Shown piece by piece: positions 17,421-28,162 of a stretch of DNA of 64,000 nucleotides. The stretch is taken from NCBI RefSeq assembly GCF_003633715.1, contig NZ_RBIE01000001.1:605331-669330 (forward strand), in the 5' to 3' direction. The notes under the pieces are model-generated. The model was not told the origin of the DNA. It did not search any database and saw only the letters and a list, made by a program, of their open reading frames with translations. The position numbers were made by a program, and so were the translations under genes. Every line of letters begins with the position of its first letter. Positions within the stretch are counted from its first letter, which is position 1. The stretch comes from Thermovibrio guaymasensis. GTDB lineage: Bacteria > Aquificota > Aquificia > Desulfurobacteriales > Desulfurobacteriaceae.

Positions 17421-18614
17421 TTAGGTTTCTTTCAGTATCTCTTTTGGATCAAAGGATGAGGCCCTTAAAGCAGGGTAAACTCCGGAGATCGTTCCTACAA
17501 GTCCAGCCAGAAGGAGCGATATAAGAGCTCCCCTTAAAGGAACAAACGTGCCCCAACCGGCAAAGGTTGAAACGGCTAAAACGATTAGGGATGAAAGAAG
17601 AGCTCCCCCAATACCTCCAATCAAGGAAAGAACTACTGATTCAATTAAGAACTGTAGGGCTATCTCCAGCCTGGTTGCTCCAAAGGTCCTCTTTACTCCA
17701 ATTTCCACCAGCCTTTCGTAGACGGATAGGATCATTACTCCGAGAATCCCTAGAGCTCCTACTCCGAAGGAGATAGAAGAGACTATGAGGGATAGTTTTG
17801 AGAAGATCTCCATGGCCTGTTTTTGCGTATTAATTAAGTCTTCAAATTTATTTACGCTGAAGTCCTTTTTTCCGTGCCTTTTTATTAGGAACTCTTCTAC
17901 TTCCCTCTTTACTTTTTCAATTTCTGCTCCTTCAGAGGGCAGTAAGTATATTCCATCTACGTAGTCAACGTTTGAAATCCTCTTAACTGCCGAGGATAGA
18001 GGGATGTAAACCCTTTCATCAAGGTTCTCTCCGCTTAGGTCGGTTCCCCTCTTTTCCATTACTCCAACAATTCTGTAAGGGGCGTTAAAGAGGTATATAA
18101 CCTTCCCTACTGGACACTCTTCACCGTAGAGCTTCTTTGCCACCTCGTAGCCCAGAACCGCCCTTTGGGCAATTTCCTCGTTGTCTTCTTTACTTAAAAA
18201 CCTTCCGCATATAGGTTTGTAGTCTGCGATTTTTGAGTAAGAAGGCCATACTCCATATACTTCGGCGGTAATTCTCTTTCCCATGTAGTGGACGTTAGGT
18301 GAAACTTTCTTGTAAGGGGAGACCTCCTCCACATCTGGGCACTTCTTTTTTATCTCCTCTGCGTCCTTAACCTTTAGAGTTGGGTAGAAGGAGAGCTGAA
18401 CAGTTCTACCTCCGAGGTTTTTAACCTCCCCCGGTAAGATTACTAAAACTCGGGAACCTAACTTTCCTATTGCCCTTTCCACCTTTAACTTCATCGCTTG
18501 GGTTATTCCCATCATGAGGGATAGAGAGAAAACCCCTATTGCTATTCCAAGTATTGAGAGAATTAGCCTTTTCTTGTTCTCTTTAAAGTAGCTAACTAAG
18601 CTCTTTAACTTCAT
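17421..18614 (-). CDS. MacB/LolC-type ABC transporter permease
   Basis: 397 residues with the MacB permease layout: one N-terminal helix (~17-38), a large periplasmic MacB_PCD domain (~40-245, including FYPTLKVKDAEEIKKK and VLGYEVAKKLYG), then three C-terminal helices forming the FtsX domain (~275-390, LGILGVMILSVYERLVEIGV). Such permeases work mechanically on the periplasmic side, exporting peptides or lipoproteins, rather than moving substrate through the membrane. It overlaps the preceding permease by 4 nt and pairs with it as a heterodimer (inference). No membrane-fusion protein is encoded next to it, so a Lol-like or FtsEX-like role is as possible as drug or peptide export. Confidence 0.85.
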   Translation of the reverse strand: MKLKSLVSYFKENKKRLILSILGIAIGVFSLSLMMGITQAMKLKVERAIGKLGSRVLVILPGEVKNLGGRTVQLSFYPTLKVKDAEEIKKKCPDVEEVSPYKKVSPNVHYMGKRITAEVYGVWPSYSKIADYKPICGRFLSKEDNEEIAQRAVLGYEVAKKLYGEECPVGKVIYLFNAPYRIVGVMEKRGTDLSGENLDERVYIPLSSAVKRISNVDYVDGIYLLPSEGAEIEKVKREVEEFLIKRHGKKDFSVNKFEDLINTQKQAMEIFSKLSLIVSSISFGVGALGILGVMILSVYERLVEIGVKRTFGATRLEIALQFLIESVVLSLIGGIGGALLSSLIVLAVSTFAGWGTFVPLRGALISLLLAGLVGTISGVYPALRASSFDPKEILKET

Positions 18615-19801
18615 GCTTTTTTCCTCAAAGCTCTTACAGGCTCAAATCCGGCTGCTTTCCTTGCGGGGAAGTAAACTGCAAACAGGCTTACTGCAACTGC
18701 AAACAGCGGAGCTATTATAAAGGCTTTAATCGGGTAAACTACTGGAATGTTAAGTTTAGGTAGAATCCACTTAATCGCCAGGATTCCTATTAGAGAACCT
18801 GCAACTGAGGAGATTACGGCTACGATTAGAGACTCACTTAAGAAAAAGTACGTAACTTCCTTTTTCGTAGCTCCAAGGGCTTTCCTCAGTCCTACTTCCC
18901 ACTCCCTCGTGTAAACGTTAACGTAGAAGATGGAGGAGAGGACGAAGCCTCCGACTACGAGGGCAGTTAAAGAGGCAATTCCTAGGAATAGGGCTAAAGT
19001 GGCAGAAAGCATAGAGAGGAACTTCTTTACGACAACCGGAGTTATTATCATAAACTCATCAGGTTTGTGGTTTCTAAGTAAAATTTTCCTGGTTTCCTCA
19101 ACGATTCTGTCGTAGTCGTTAAGGTTTAATACTCTAAACCTTATGACGCTCACTTTATCGTAAGTTTTCTCTATCGTTTTATCAAAGACCCGATAGGGGG
19201 TAAAGAGCCTGTTGTCAAGGTTGTGTCCGTTAGGAGTTTTTCCCTTCTTCTCGTAGACTCCTACCACCTTTAGAGGAGTTTTCCCCACCAGGATAATTTT
19301 CCCGATTGGATTTTTCCCCGGCCAGAAGAAGTCGCTAACGTCGTGACCTACGACTGCTACTTTCCTTAGCTCCCTAAAGTCTTCCTCTGTAAATCCCCTT
19401 CCTAGTTCAATCCTATAGTTCCACGAGGTAAACCAGTTTTCCCCGACTCCAAAGACGGACGAAAACTTTGGATTTTCGCCGTTTGAGATCATTGTCGGTT
19501 TTACTATTCCGTAGGTTAGGGCAAATATTCCTTCAAGTTTTTGAATCTGGGCAACGTCCTTTAGGCTTAAGTTCTGAAAGGAGGAGCGAGGTCCTCTCTT
19601 TACCGAGCCTGAAATTATTAAAACGGAGTCGGGACCGAGTTTCTCTATTACCTTTTTGGCCTGGAGGGAGCTCCCCTCAATGGCGGCTACGATTAAAACC
19701 AAAGAGACAACGCCGAAGAGGATTCCTAGAACTCCGAAAACAGTCCTTACTTTACTGTAAAGGAGAGAAGAGATTAGTTCCTTCAGTATAAAGAGCTTCA
19801 T
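18611..19801 (-). CDS. MacB/LolE-type ABC transporter permease
   Basis: 396 residues, same layout as its downstream neighbour: N-terminal helix (~15-36), periplasmic domain (~40-245, with FQNLSLKDVAQIQKLEG and VVGHDVSDFFWPGKNPIGK) and a three-helix FtsX domain (~270-385, VYTREWEVGLRKALGATKKE). The two permeases are clearly paralogous. It overlaps both the ATPase gene upstream (4 nt) and the second permease (4 nt), so all three are almost certainly co-translated as one complex. Confidence 0.85.
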   Translation of the reverse strand: MKLFILKELISSLLYSKVRTVFGVLGILFGVVSLVLIVAAIEGSSLQAKKVIEKLGPDSVLIISGSVKRGPRSSFQNLSLKDVAQIQKLEGIFALTYGIVKPTMISNGENPKFSSVFGVGENWFTSWNYRIELGRGFTEEDFRELRKVAVVGHDVSDFFWPGKNPIGKIILVGKTPLKVVGVYEKKGKTPNGHNLDNRLFTPYRVFDKTIEKTYDKVSVIRFRVLNLNDYDRIVEETRKILLRNHKPDEFMIITPVVVKKFLSMLSATLALFLGIASLTALVVGGFVLSSIFYVNVYTREWEVGLRKALGATKKEVTYFFLSESLIVAVISSVAGSLIGILAIKWILPKLNIPVVYPIKAFIIAPLFAVAVSLFAVYFPARKAAGFEPVRALRKKA

Positions 19802-20487
19802 TCTTCTACTTTTCCGTCCCTTATCTTTATGACTCTATCTGCGTACGAAGCAACCGTTGGGTCGTGGGTTACAAGAACTATTGTCTTTCCTTCCCTGTTA
19901 AGTTCCTTAAAAATTTCCATTACTTTTTTTCCCGATTTGCTATCAAGCTGTCCCGTCGGCTCATCTGCAAGGATTACTTCAGGGTAGTTCATTAGAGCCC
20001 TTGCGATTGCAACCCTCTGCTTCTGACCTCCTGAGAGTTCGCTAGGTTTAAAGTTTAACCTCTCTTCCATACCAAGCCTTTCAAGGAGCTCCTTTGCCCT
20101 CCCTTCGGGGCTTTTCCCCTTAAACCTCTCTTTCCTATCCTCTTTAGGTAAGTACTCTACCGGAACCAAGACGTTATCTAGGACTGATAGGTAAGGAATT
20201 AAATAGAAGGACTGGAATACAAATCCTATAAACTTTGCCCTCAGTTTTGAAATCTTATAGTCTGAGAGTGAGAAAACGTCAATCCCTTTCAGGAAATACT
20301 TACCTTCAGTAGGTCTATCAAGGGCTCCTAGTATATACATTAAAGTTGACTTTCCAGAACCTGAAGGTCCCATTATGGCTACAAATTCCCCTTCCTCTAT
20401 CTTAAGGTTTATTCCCTTTAGGACTTCAACGTTTAAGTCTCCCTGCTTAAAAACTTTCCTAATGCCCTTAAGCTCAATTAAGGCCAA
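19798..20487 (-). CDS. MacB/LolD-type ABC transporter ATPase
   Basis: 229-residue ABC ATPase energising the two permeases that follow. Walker A is GPSGSGKSTLMYILG, the Q-loop is FVFQSFYLIPYLSVLDNV, the signature is LSGGQKQRVAIARALM, and Walker B is VILADEPTGQLDSKSG, all typical of the LolD/MacB/FtsE subfamily. A short insertion (~115-130, PKEDRKERFKGKSPEGR) precedes the helical domain. Start is TTG at 20487 with GGGAG seven bases upstream. It lies 23 nt after the moaE-like gene, probably in the same transcript although the functions appear unrelated. Confidence 0.9.
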   Translation of the reverse strand: MALIELKGIRKVFKQGDLNVEVLKGINLKIEEGEFVAIMGPSGSGKSTLMYILGALDRPTEGKYFLKGIDVFSLSDYKISKLRAKFIGFVFQSFYLIPYLSVLDNVLVPVEYLPKEDRKERFKGKSPEGRAKELLERLGMEERLNFKPSELSGGQKQRVAIARALMNYPEVILADEPTGQLDSKSGKKVMEIFKELNREGKTIVLVTHDPTVASYADRVIKIRDGKVEE

Positions 20488-20510
20488 CTTTTTCTCCCTT
20501 TGGAGTGGGC

Positions 20511-20870
20511 TTAAATTTCTTTCTCAACCACTACCTCTTCCTTTATTTTCCTGATTAAGTCTTCAAATGCGGGAAGGACGTCCTTCCTAAACCTTCCTCC
20601 AACAGCCACCAGCATAATGTCATCGCCAACCTTTAACTTCCCTTCATTTATCCATACTTCTATCGCTTCTATTCCTTCTCTGCTCTCAAGCTCTCTTACT
20701 ACGTCTTTCAGCCTTTCCCTATCAACTGAGAGCTCCATTCCCTTCACCTTCTCTCCCTTTTTGGAGCTCCCCCTAACGATTCCGTTGTGAATTAGAATCA
20801 TTCCCAGGTTTTCAGGTTTTGCCCTCTCTTTAATCCTCTCAATCAGCTCCTCTGCCGTTGGCTTTTTCAT
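20511..20870 (-). CDS. moaE: MoaE-like molybdopterin synthase large-subunit homologue (divergent)
   Basis: 119 residues resembling MoaE, which with MoaD inserts dithiolene sulfur into precursor Z. Visible MoaE-like elements are GMILIHNGIVRGSSKKG, the strand-turn EGKLKVGDDIMLVAVGGRFR and a closing IRKIKEEVVVEKEI, where a Lys matches the PIWKKE region of classical MoaE. The usual HR pairs are missing and the protein is about 25 residues shorter than E. coli MoaE. No moaD is nearby. It overlaps mobA by 32 nt and lies in a Mo-cofactor cluster, which supports the assignment. An accessory role instead of catalysis is possible. Confidence 0.65.
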   Translation of the reverse strand: MKKPTAEELIERIKERAKPENLGMILIHNGIVRGSSKKGEKVKGMELSVDRERLKDVVRELESREGIEAIEVWINEGKLKVGDDIMLVAVGGRFRKDVLPAFEDLIRKIKEEVVVEKEI

Positions 20871-21429
20871 CTTCTCTCCCTAGAAAGAGGTTTCTGTACT
20901 CGTCAAAGTAGTTTAAGTTTGTAAAGCTTACTCCTTTAAAGTCAAAAAGTTTTACCTCTTTAACCTTTATTTCCCTGCTCTTTAGCCTCCTGTGGAGCTC
21001 CCTAACCCTGTGGACTCCTTCCCTTACCATCTCCTCAACTAACGGGAAGTTTTCCTTTTTTAAAACAGCAAACAGGTAGTTCCTCTCTATGAATGCAGGA
21101 GGTTCCTTCTCAGTTAAAAGCCTTAAGACCTCTGTCCTTATTAAAGGGCAGTCCCCCGGGAGTATTAAAACCCTTTCTCCCCTAGCCTCTTTAAGTGCGG
21201 TTAAGATTCCGTAGAGAGGGGAGTAGCCGGTAAATGGTTCTACTATCCACTTTGCCCCTTTAAACTCTTTCGGTTTTACCCCTTTTCCAACTATTAAGAC
21301 TTCATCTGCAACCAATAGGGCCGATTTAACCGTTTTTTCAAGGAGGAGCTCCCCCAAAAGGGGAGCTATGAGCTTATTTTGGCCAAAGCGGGAGCTCTTC
21401 CCTCCGGCTAAAACGGCTGCCGTTATCAG
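20839..21429 (-). CDS. mobA: Molybdenum cofactor guanylyltransferase MobA (probable CTG start)
   Basis: Attaches GMP to molybdopterin to give the MGD cofactor. The first ATG/GTG/TTG-type frame begins only at 21357 and would remove the GTP-binding loop. Extending the same frame upstream adds ITAAVLAGGKSSRFGQNKL, an unmistakable MobA N-terminus. The only plausible initiator is CTG at 21427-21429, overlapping the moaC-mogA TGA and lying five bases after a perfect AAGGAGGT. An ATA codon follows directly and cannot be excluded. The extended protein has 196 residues, with VEPFTGYSPLYGILTAL and the metal-binding LPGDCPLI further on. It overlaps the moaE-like gene by 32 nt. Confidence 0.88.
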   Translation of the reverse strand: MITAAVLAGGKSSRFGQNKLIAPLLGELLLEKTVKSALLVADEVLIVGKGVKPKEFKGAKWIVEPFTGYSPLYGILTALKEARGERVLILPGDCPLIRTEVLRLLTEKEPPAFIERNYLFAVLKKENFPLVEEMVREGVHRVRELHRRLKSREIKVKEVKLFDFKGVSFTNLNYFDEYRNLFLGREDEKANGRGAD

Positions 21430-22337
21430 TGGCCACCTCCTTGGGCCATCTTAAAGGCGTGTTTTATTAAGGGAGCAAAGCTCCTCAAGTTCTGCTCAAC
21501 TGCCTTCCTAGAACCTGGAAGGTTTATGACCATACACTTTGGACTTAAAAAGCCAACCTTTCCCCTACTCATTATGGCTTTAGGGGTAAACTTTACTCCC
21601 AATACCCTCATAGCCTCTTCAAAACCGATCATCTCCTTCTTTAAGAGGGGCTCTGTAGCCTCCGGAGTAACGTCCCTTTCGCTAAATCCCGTTCCTCCGG
21701 TGGTAACGATTAAGTTAGCCCCTTTCTCCTCAAACTCCCTTATTGCCCTTTGGATTTCTTTAACGTCATCTGGAACTATTTTCCTTCCAATTACCTCTGC
21801 CCCAAACTCTTTTAAAATCTCCTCAGCCAAGGGGCCACTTTTATCTTCCCTATCTCCCCTTGCGGCAGAGTCGCTTACAGTTATGACTGCAGCAGTTAGG
21901 CCAGTTAAGTCTTCCGCCCAGTCGCTCTTCCCTCCGCTCTTGGATACTACTTGAACTCCCTCAATTACCATGTTCTTATCAAAGGCCTTACACATGTCAA
22001 AGATGTTAAGTAGTGCCATCATCACGGCGTTCATGGCTTCAACTTCGTAACCTGTTCTCCAGATTCCCCTAACTTCTGCTTCAACCTCTACGTAATCCTC
22101 CCCTACTTTAGTTTCAACTTCAATGTGATCAATAGGTATGGGGTGGCAGAAGGGCATTATGTCGGCTGTCTTTTTGGCACCGATTATCCCTGCAATTTGG
22201 GAAGCTGAAAGGACGTCACCTTTCGGGATTTTCTTTTCCAGAATTAGTTTTACTGTTTCTGGGGAAAGCTTTATCCTTCCCTTGGCTTTTGCCGTTCTTA
22301 AGTTGTTAAACTTGTAGGTAATGTCGGCCGTTTTCAT
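21426..22337 (-). CDS. MoaC-MogA/MoaB fusion, molybdopterin biosynthesis
   Basis: A 303-residue bifunctional protein. Residues ~1-158 are MoaC, the cyclic pyranopterin monophosphate synthase that acts with MoaA. They contain the conserved MPFCHPIPIDHIEV, EVEAMNAVMMALLNIFDMCK and EGVQVVSKSGGKS with catalytic Lys and Asp. Residues ~163-303 are a MogA/MoaB domain for molybdopterin adenylylation (VITVSDSAARGDREDKSG, TTGGTGFSERDVTPEAT, NLPGSRKAVEQNL). MoaC-MoaB fusions are known in other bacteria. It is the first gene of the minus-strand Mo-cofactor run and is divergent from the ccsA homologue across a 55-nt gap. Confidence 0.93.
   Translation of the reverse strand: MKTADITYKFNNLRTAKAKGRIKLSPETVKLILEKKIPKGDVLSASQIAGIIGAKKTADIMPFCHPIPIDHIEVETKVGEDYVEVEAEVRGIWRTGYEVEAMNAVMMALLNIFDMCKAFDKNMVIEGVQVVSKSGGKSDWAEDLTGLTAAVITVSDSAARGDREDKSGPLAEEILKEFGAEVIGRKIVPDDVKEIQRAIREFEEKGANLIVTTGGTGFSERDVTPEATEPLLKKEMIGFEEAMRVLGVKFTPKAIMSRGKVGFLSPKCMVINLPGSRKAVEQNLRSFAPLIKHAFKMAQGGGH
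21435..21442 (-). promoter_or_regulatory. Strong Shine-Dalgarno for mobA
   Basis: On the minus strand this reads AAGGAGGT, a full anti-16S complement, located inside the last codons of moaC-mogA (encoding part of QGGGH). It is five bases before CTG and eight before ATA. There is no ATG, GTG or TTG in the mobA frame at workable distance, so this site decides the start of mobA. Confidence 0.7.
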
Positions 22338-22392
22338 TCCTTTACCTCCGGAGCTCTTTAAGACTAACAGTATTATATAAATCGGAGGGAGT

Positions 22393-23068
22393 ATGGTTGA
22401 AAGGTTGATTCCTACTTTGGTTATCTCCCTAAACGTCCTTTACTTGTTTAGGGAAATTAGGTTTATTCACCTGTTAAGCGGTTTTCTACTTGGAGGCCTT
22501 TTAGTATACAGGAGCTTTAAGGTAGGCTATCCTCCCCTCTTTACGCCCTTTGACTCAATTTCCCTCTTCTCCTCCCTCTTTTTCGTTTCTGCTTACTTCC
22601 TTAAAGCCGGTAGGTCTACGTCCGTTTTAGGCATTCTCCTAACCCTTCCCCTAATACTTGTGAACCCTGGAGTTAGGGAAATCCCGCTGGTAGTGAGGAC
22701 TCCCCTCTTCTTCCTTCACGTTGGGACGGCTTTTCTCTCTTACACTCTCTTCGTTCTCTCCTCCCTCTTTGCTCTCTACTCCTTAATTAGACGGGAACTC
22801 CCCTACATAAAACTCCTCCTTGTCGGCCACTACCTTTTCATTCTATCCCTCTTCTTTGGCGGAATCTGGGCATACCTTGCCTGGGGAGACATTTTCCCTT
22901 TAGAGCCCAAAACCTTCTTTTCCCTATTCCTTTGGCTCTTTGCTTCCTTGACCCTCCACTTAAAGTTTGAACCCTCTTTAAAAAGGTTCATCCCCTACTT
23001 TACTGTAGCCCTTGCACCCCTTGTTCTCTTTGTTTACCTTGGAGTTAACTACCTCTTCGGAGGAACCC

Positions 23069-23079
<11 letters not shown>
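22393..23079 (+). CDS. ccsA: CcsA/ResC-like cytochrome c assembly protein (reduced)
   Basis: 228 residues, almost entirely hydrophobic, with about seven or eight predicted helices. Features of the heme-handling family are visible: a first external His in LFFLHVGTAFLSY (~111-123), a tryptophan-rich loop WAYLAWGDIFPLEPKTFF (~159-176) and a second His in LTLHLKFEP (~191). The family motif is normally WGxxWxWDPKE; here the later Trp-Asp residues are replaced by Phe/Pro/Leu-Glu-Pro, so the heme site is degenerate. CcsA with ResB carries heme outward and ligates it to apocytochromes. A GGAGGGAG stretch precedes the ATG, and the gene overlaps the resB homologue by 11 nt. Confidence 0.75.
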
Positions 23080-25874
<2,795 letters not shown>

Positions 25875-25888
25875 TTAAGGAGGAGGCT

Positions 25889-28153
25889 TTGGCGAGGAAG
25901 GAGATAGTCACGGGGAATGAGCTTCTCTTTTCATATCAGAGGGGAAAGAAAGTTTACCTATGTAGCTCTCAGACGTTCTACTCTGAGGTAGCCGGCGCTT
26001 ACCTCCTCTACCCTCCCCTTTACTCTGAACTAGATGAGTACGTGAAAGTCTCAGATAGCTACCTCTGGAGTATTGCAAATCTTATGGCCGAAGGTTTAGC
26101 TGGAAGGGATGTGAAGGTAGAGCTCTTAAAGGCTGTAGAGGAAATTAACCGGTTGTTTGAAAAGGGGAGGGGAGTTCTTCCCTCAAAGAGGAGCTTTAGC
26201 TCTTTTAAATGGAGCCCTTTCCCAAGTAGGGAAGTAAATATTCCTTCAACTGGAAAAGGAGGTTTTCTTCACTTCATAAAGGAAGGGGGAAAGAGAGCCT
26301 TTTCCGTTTTCCTCTACGTTCCTGAAGCTGGGCCGACCAGTTGGTATGAGAGTAAAAAGAGGCTATATAGCAGGCTCTTACCTCTACTTCCAGAGGGTAT
26401 GAAGAAGGAAATAGACTACCTATTAAGTAAGTGTTCTGATTCTCTCTTTGGACCTGTTGCAGGTTACTTCCTTAGACACGGAGAACCTCTAGATTGGAAG
26501 TTTTACTCAAGAACTAAAGATGGAGTATACAGGATTTACACTCTCTACCCTAAGAACCTAAAGTCGAGGAAGAGGTACTCAAAGGAGAAAGTTAAGGAGA
26601 GAGCCCTAGAAATTTTAAAAGGTTCTTTAGAGTACCAGTCGGTTTCGAGAAATCAGAAGCTAAAGGAGGTTGTTGAAAGGGAATTTGAGGAGCTCTACAA
26701 CGCCTTTTCCCGCCTCCTTGAACTTACTTGGGACTTTCATAAGAACTACAGCAAACACCTTTTAAAAGCTTTAGACCTTGAGTTTAATGAGATCAAGGTT
26801 ATTAACTACTCCCAAGAGTCTAGGAAAAAGGTTCCCTTCTCCGTTTCAGGTAGTAGGGTCGAGATAGAGAAGGCCAAAATCCTTCACTTTGGGAAGGGAG
26901 GAAAGGTAGTTAACCTCCTAAAAAGGAAGTTGGGAGAGTTCGGTGTAGAGGCAAGTTCAGTAAGCCTTGATTTTATACCTATTTTTGAAAAAGGAGCGGT
27001 AGTTAGGTTTAAGGGAGATAAAATCCTATTTAGACCTGGCTTCTTTTACCTTTCCCTTGGTTTAGCCCTTGCCCTTGCAAAGTTTGGGAAGGAAGGAGAG
27101 GCTATTTTCTTCCAGTTTCACGAGGGTAAGGAAGGTAGTCCCTGGTGGGATATAAAGAACCTTTTTCTGGACTTAACAAAGCGTATTTACAACTACGGTA
27201 CCTCATATCCTAATCAAGGTTTTACTGATGAGCTTTACCCTACCTTGAAAAAGTACGCTTCTTACGTTGTACCTTATGCTCTTAACTCAGCGGTAAAGAG
27301 TGGAAAGAAGATAGAGGTCCTTTTTGACGTTAAAGGAGGGGACTTTAAGGTTCAAGGCCACTTAATAAGGGAGTTCTCTTCAGGTTACCTTGTTCCTTCC
27401 TGTGCAGTTGAAGAGTTGGGAGTAGAACCGTTAACCCTTAAACACAGGCTCTTTAAGGTTTACGAATACACTATTGAGAGCTCCTACGAAGGAGTAAAAA
27501 CGAAGATTAAGTTCTTAGGTAGGGTTATGAGGCTTGCTGGAGGTGAGGAGGCAAAGGTTGGAAACCTTCCAGCTAAGTTAATAAATCCGATAATCCTTAC
27601 CTCAGATAAGTTAACCTCTCCTGAGAAAATTAAAGATACAGTACTTCAGGCCTTTCACAGTAGTGGCTTTGAAGGGGAGCTCCTCATAGTTCAAACCAAT
27701 CCCGATTACCCGATTACCCACTTTATAAAGAGGGGAGTTCTTAAAAAGGCCTTTATCCTTCTAAAGTCTGAAGGTGGTACCCATACTAAAGTAATAGAGG
27801 ACGTTATGGGAGATGAGGCCAACAAAAGGCACTTCTGGACTCTTTTTGCTCCTCTTCCGCCTACAGCTAAGAAACTTTTAAAAGACGAAGGTTTTGTAAC
27901 TTCCCACGGGATTACCTACCTTCCTTTCCTATCGGGGGAGCTCTGGACTGAAGGAGCTCCTTACTTGAAGTTCCTTTTCCTTACCTACGGGATTTTCCAA
28001 TCTGACCTCTCTAATGACTTTGCAAAGGAAAAGGAGTACTTAAAGGATTCAGGGGGACTTAGTGTAGTAAGGAAAGGTTCTACGTTTAAGTTCCCAAAAA
28101 ACGGCCTGATTATTGAGGGTGCTTCAAGGATCGCCAGCGTTCTCTGTATTTGA
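25889..28153 (+). CDS. Uncharacterised 754-residue protein, partner of downstream helicase
   Basis: I do not recognise this protein. It has no signal peptide, no cysteine cluster and no Walker motif. Composition is that of a soluble alpha/beta protein rich in aromatic residues, with one short hydrophobic segment (~388-402, FFYLSLGLALALAKF). A helical middle (~225-300) separates an N-terminal region from a C-terminal half with several strand-like blocks: IEVLFDVKGGDFKVQGHLI (~474-492), GELLIVQTNPDYPITHFI and KAFILLKSEGGTHTKVIED. The conserved-looking polar residues in these blocks might form an active site (inference). I looked for an Argonaute PIWI tetrad and did not find one. Start is TTG with AAGGAGG four bases upstream. 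It follows ligA by 14 nt and precedes the helicase by 9 nt, so the two probably act together. Confidence 0.7.
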   Translation: MARKEIVTGNELLFSYQRGKKVYLCSSQTFYSEVAGAYLLYPPLYSELDEYVKVSDSYLWSIANLMAEGLAGRDVKVELLKAVEEINRLFEKGRGVLPSKRSFSSFKWSPFPSREVNIPSTGKGGFLHFIKEGGKRAFSVFLYVPEAGPTSWYESKKRLYSRLLPLLPEGMKKEIDYLLSKCSDSLFGPVAGYFLRHGEPLDWKFYSRTKDGVYRIYTLYPKNLKSRKRYSKEKVKERALEILKGSLEYQSVSRNQKLKEVVEREFEELYNAFSRLLELTWDFHKNYSKHLLKALDLEFNEIKVINYSQESRKKVPFSVSGSRVEIEKAKILHFGKGGKVVNLLKRKLGEFGVEASSVSLDFIPIFEKGAVVRFKGDKILFRPGFFYLSLGLALALAKFGKEGEAIFFQFHEGKEGSPWWDIKNLFLDLTKRIYNYGTSYPNQGFTDELYPTLKKYASYVVPYALNSAVKSGKKIEVLFDVKGGDFKVQGHLIREFSSGYLVPSCAVEELGVEPLTLKHRLFKVYEYTIESSYEGVKTKIKFLGRVMRLAGGEEAKVGNLPAKLINPIILTSDKLTSPEKIKDTVLQAFHSSGFEGELLIVQTNPDYPITHFIKRGVLKKAFILLKSEGGTHTKVIEDVMGDEANKRHFWTLFAPLPPTAKKLLKDEGFVTSHGITYLPFLSGELWTEGAPYLKFLFLTYGIFQSDLSNDFAKEKEYLKDSGGLSVVRKGSTFKFPKNGLIIEGASRIASVLCI

Positions 28154-28162
28154 GGATTAACT

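Noticed and set aside
22338-22392. Promoter pair in the 55-nt gap between moaC-mogA and the ccsA homologue
   Set aside because: TATAAT-like sequences occur on both strands near 22,371-22,380, but neither has a -35 box at suitable distance, so no promoter is called.
25889-28153. Idea that the 754-aa protein is an Argonaute
   Set aside because: Size and helicase partner fit, but no PIWI-type Asp/Glu/Asp tetrad or MID-like phosphate pocket could be found by eye. Left as unknown.
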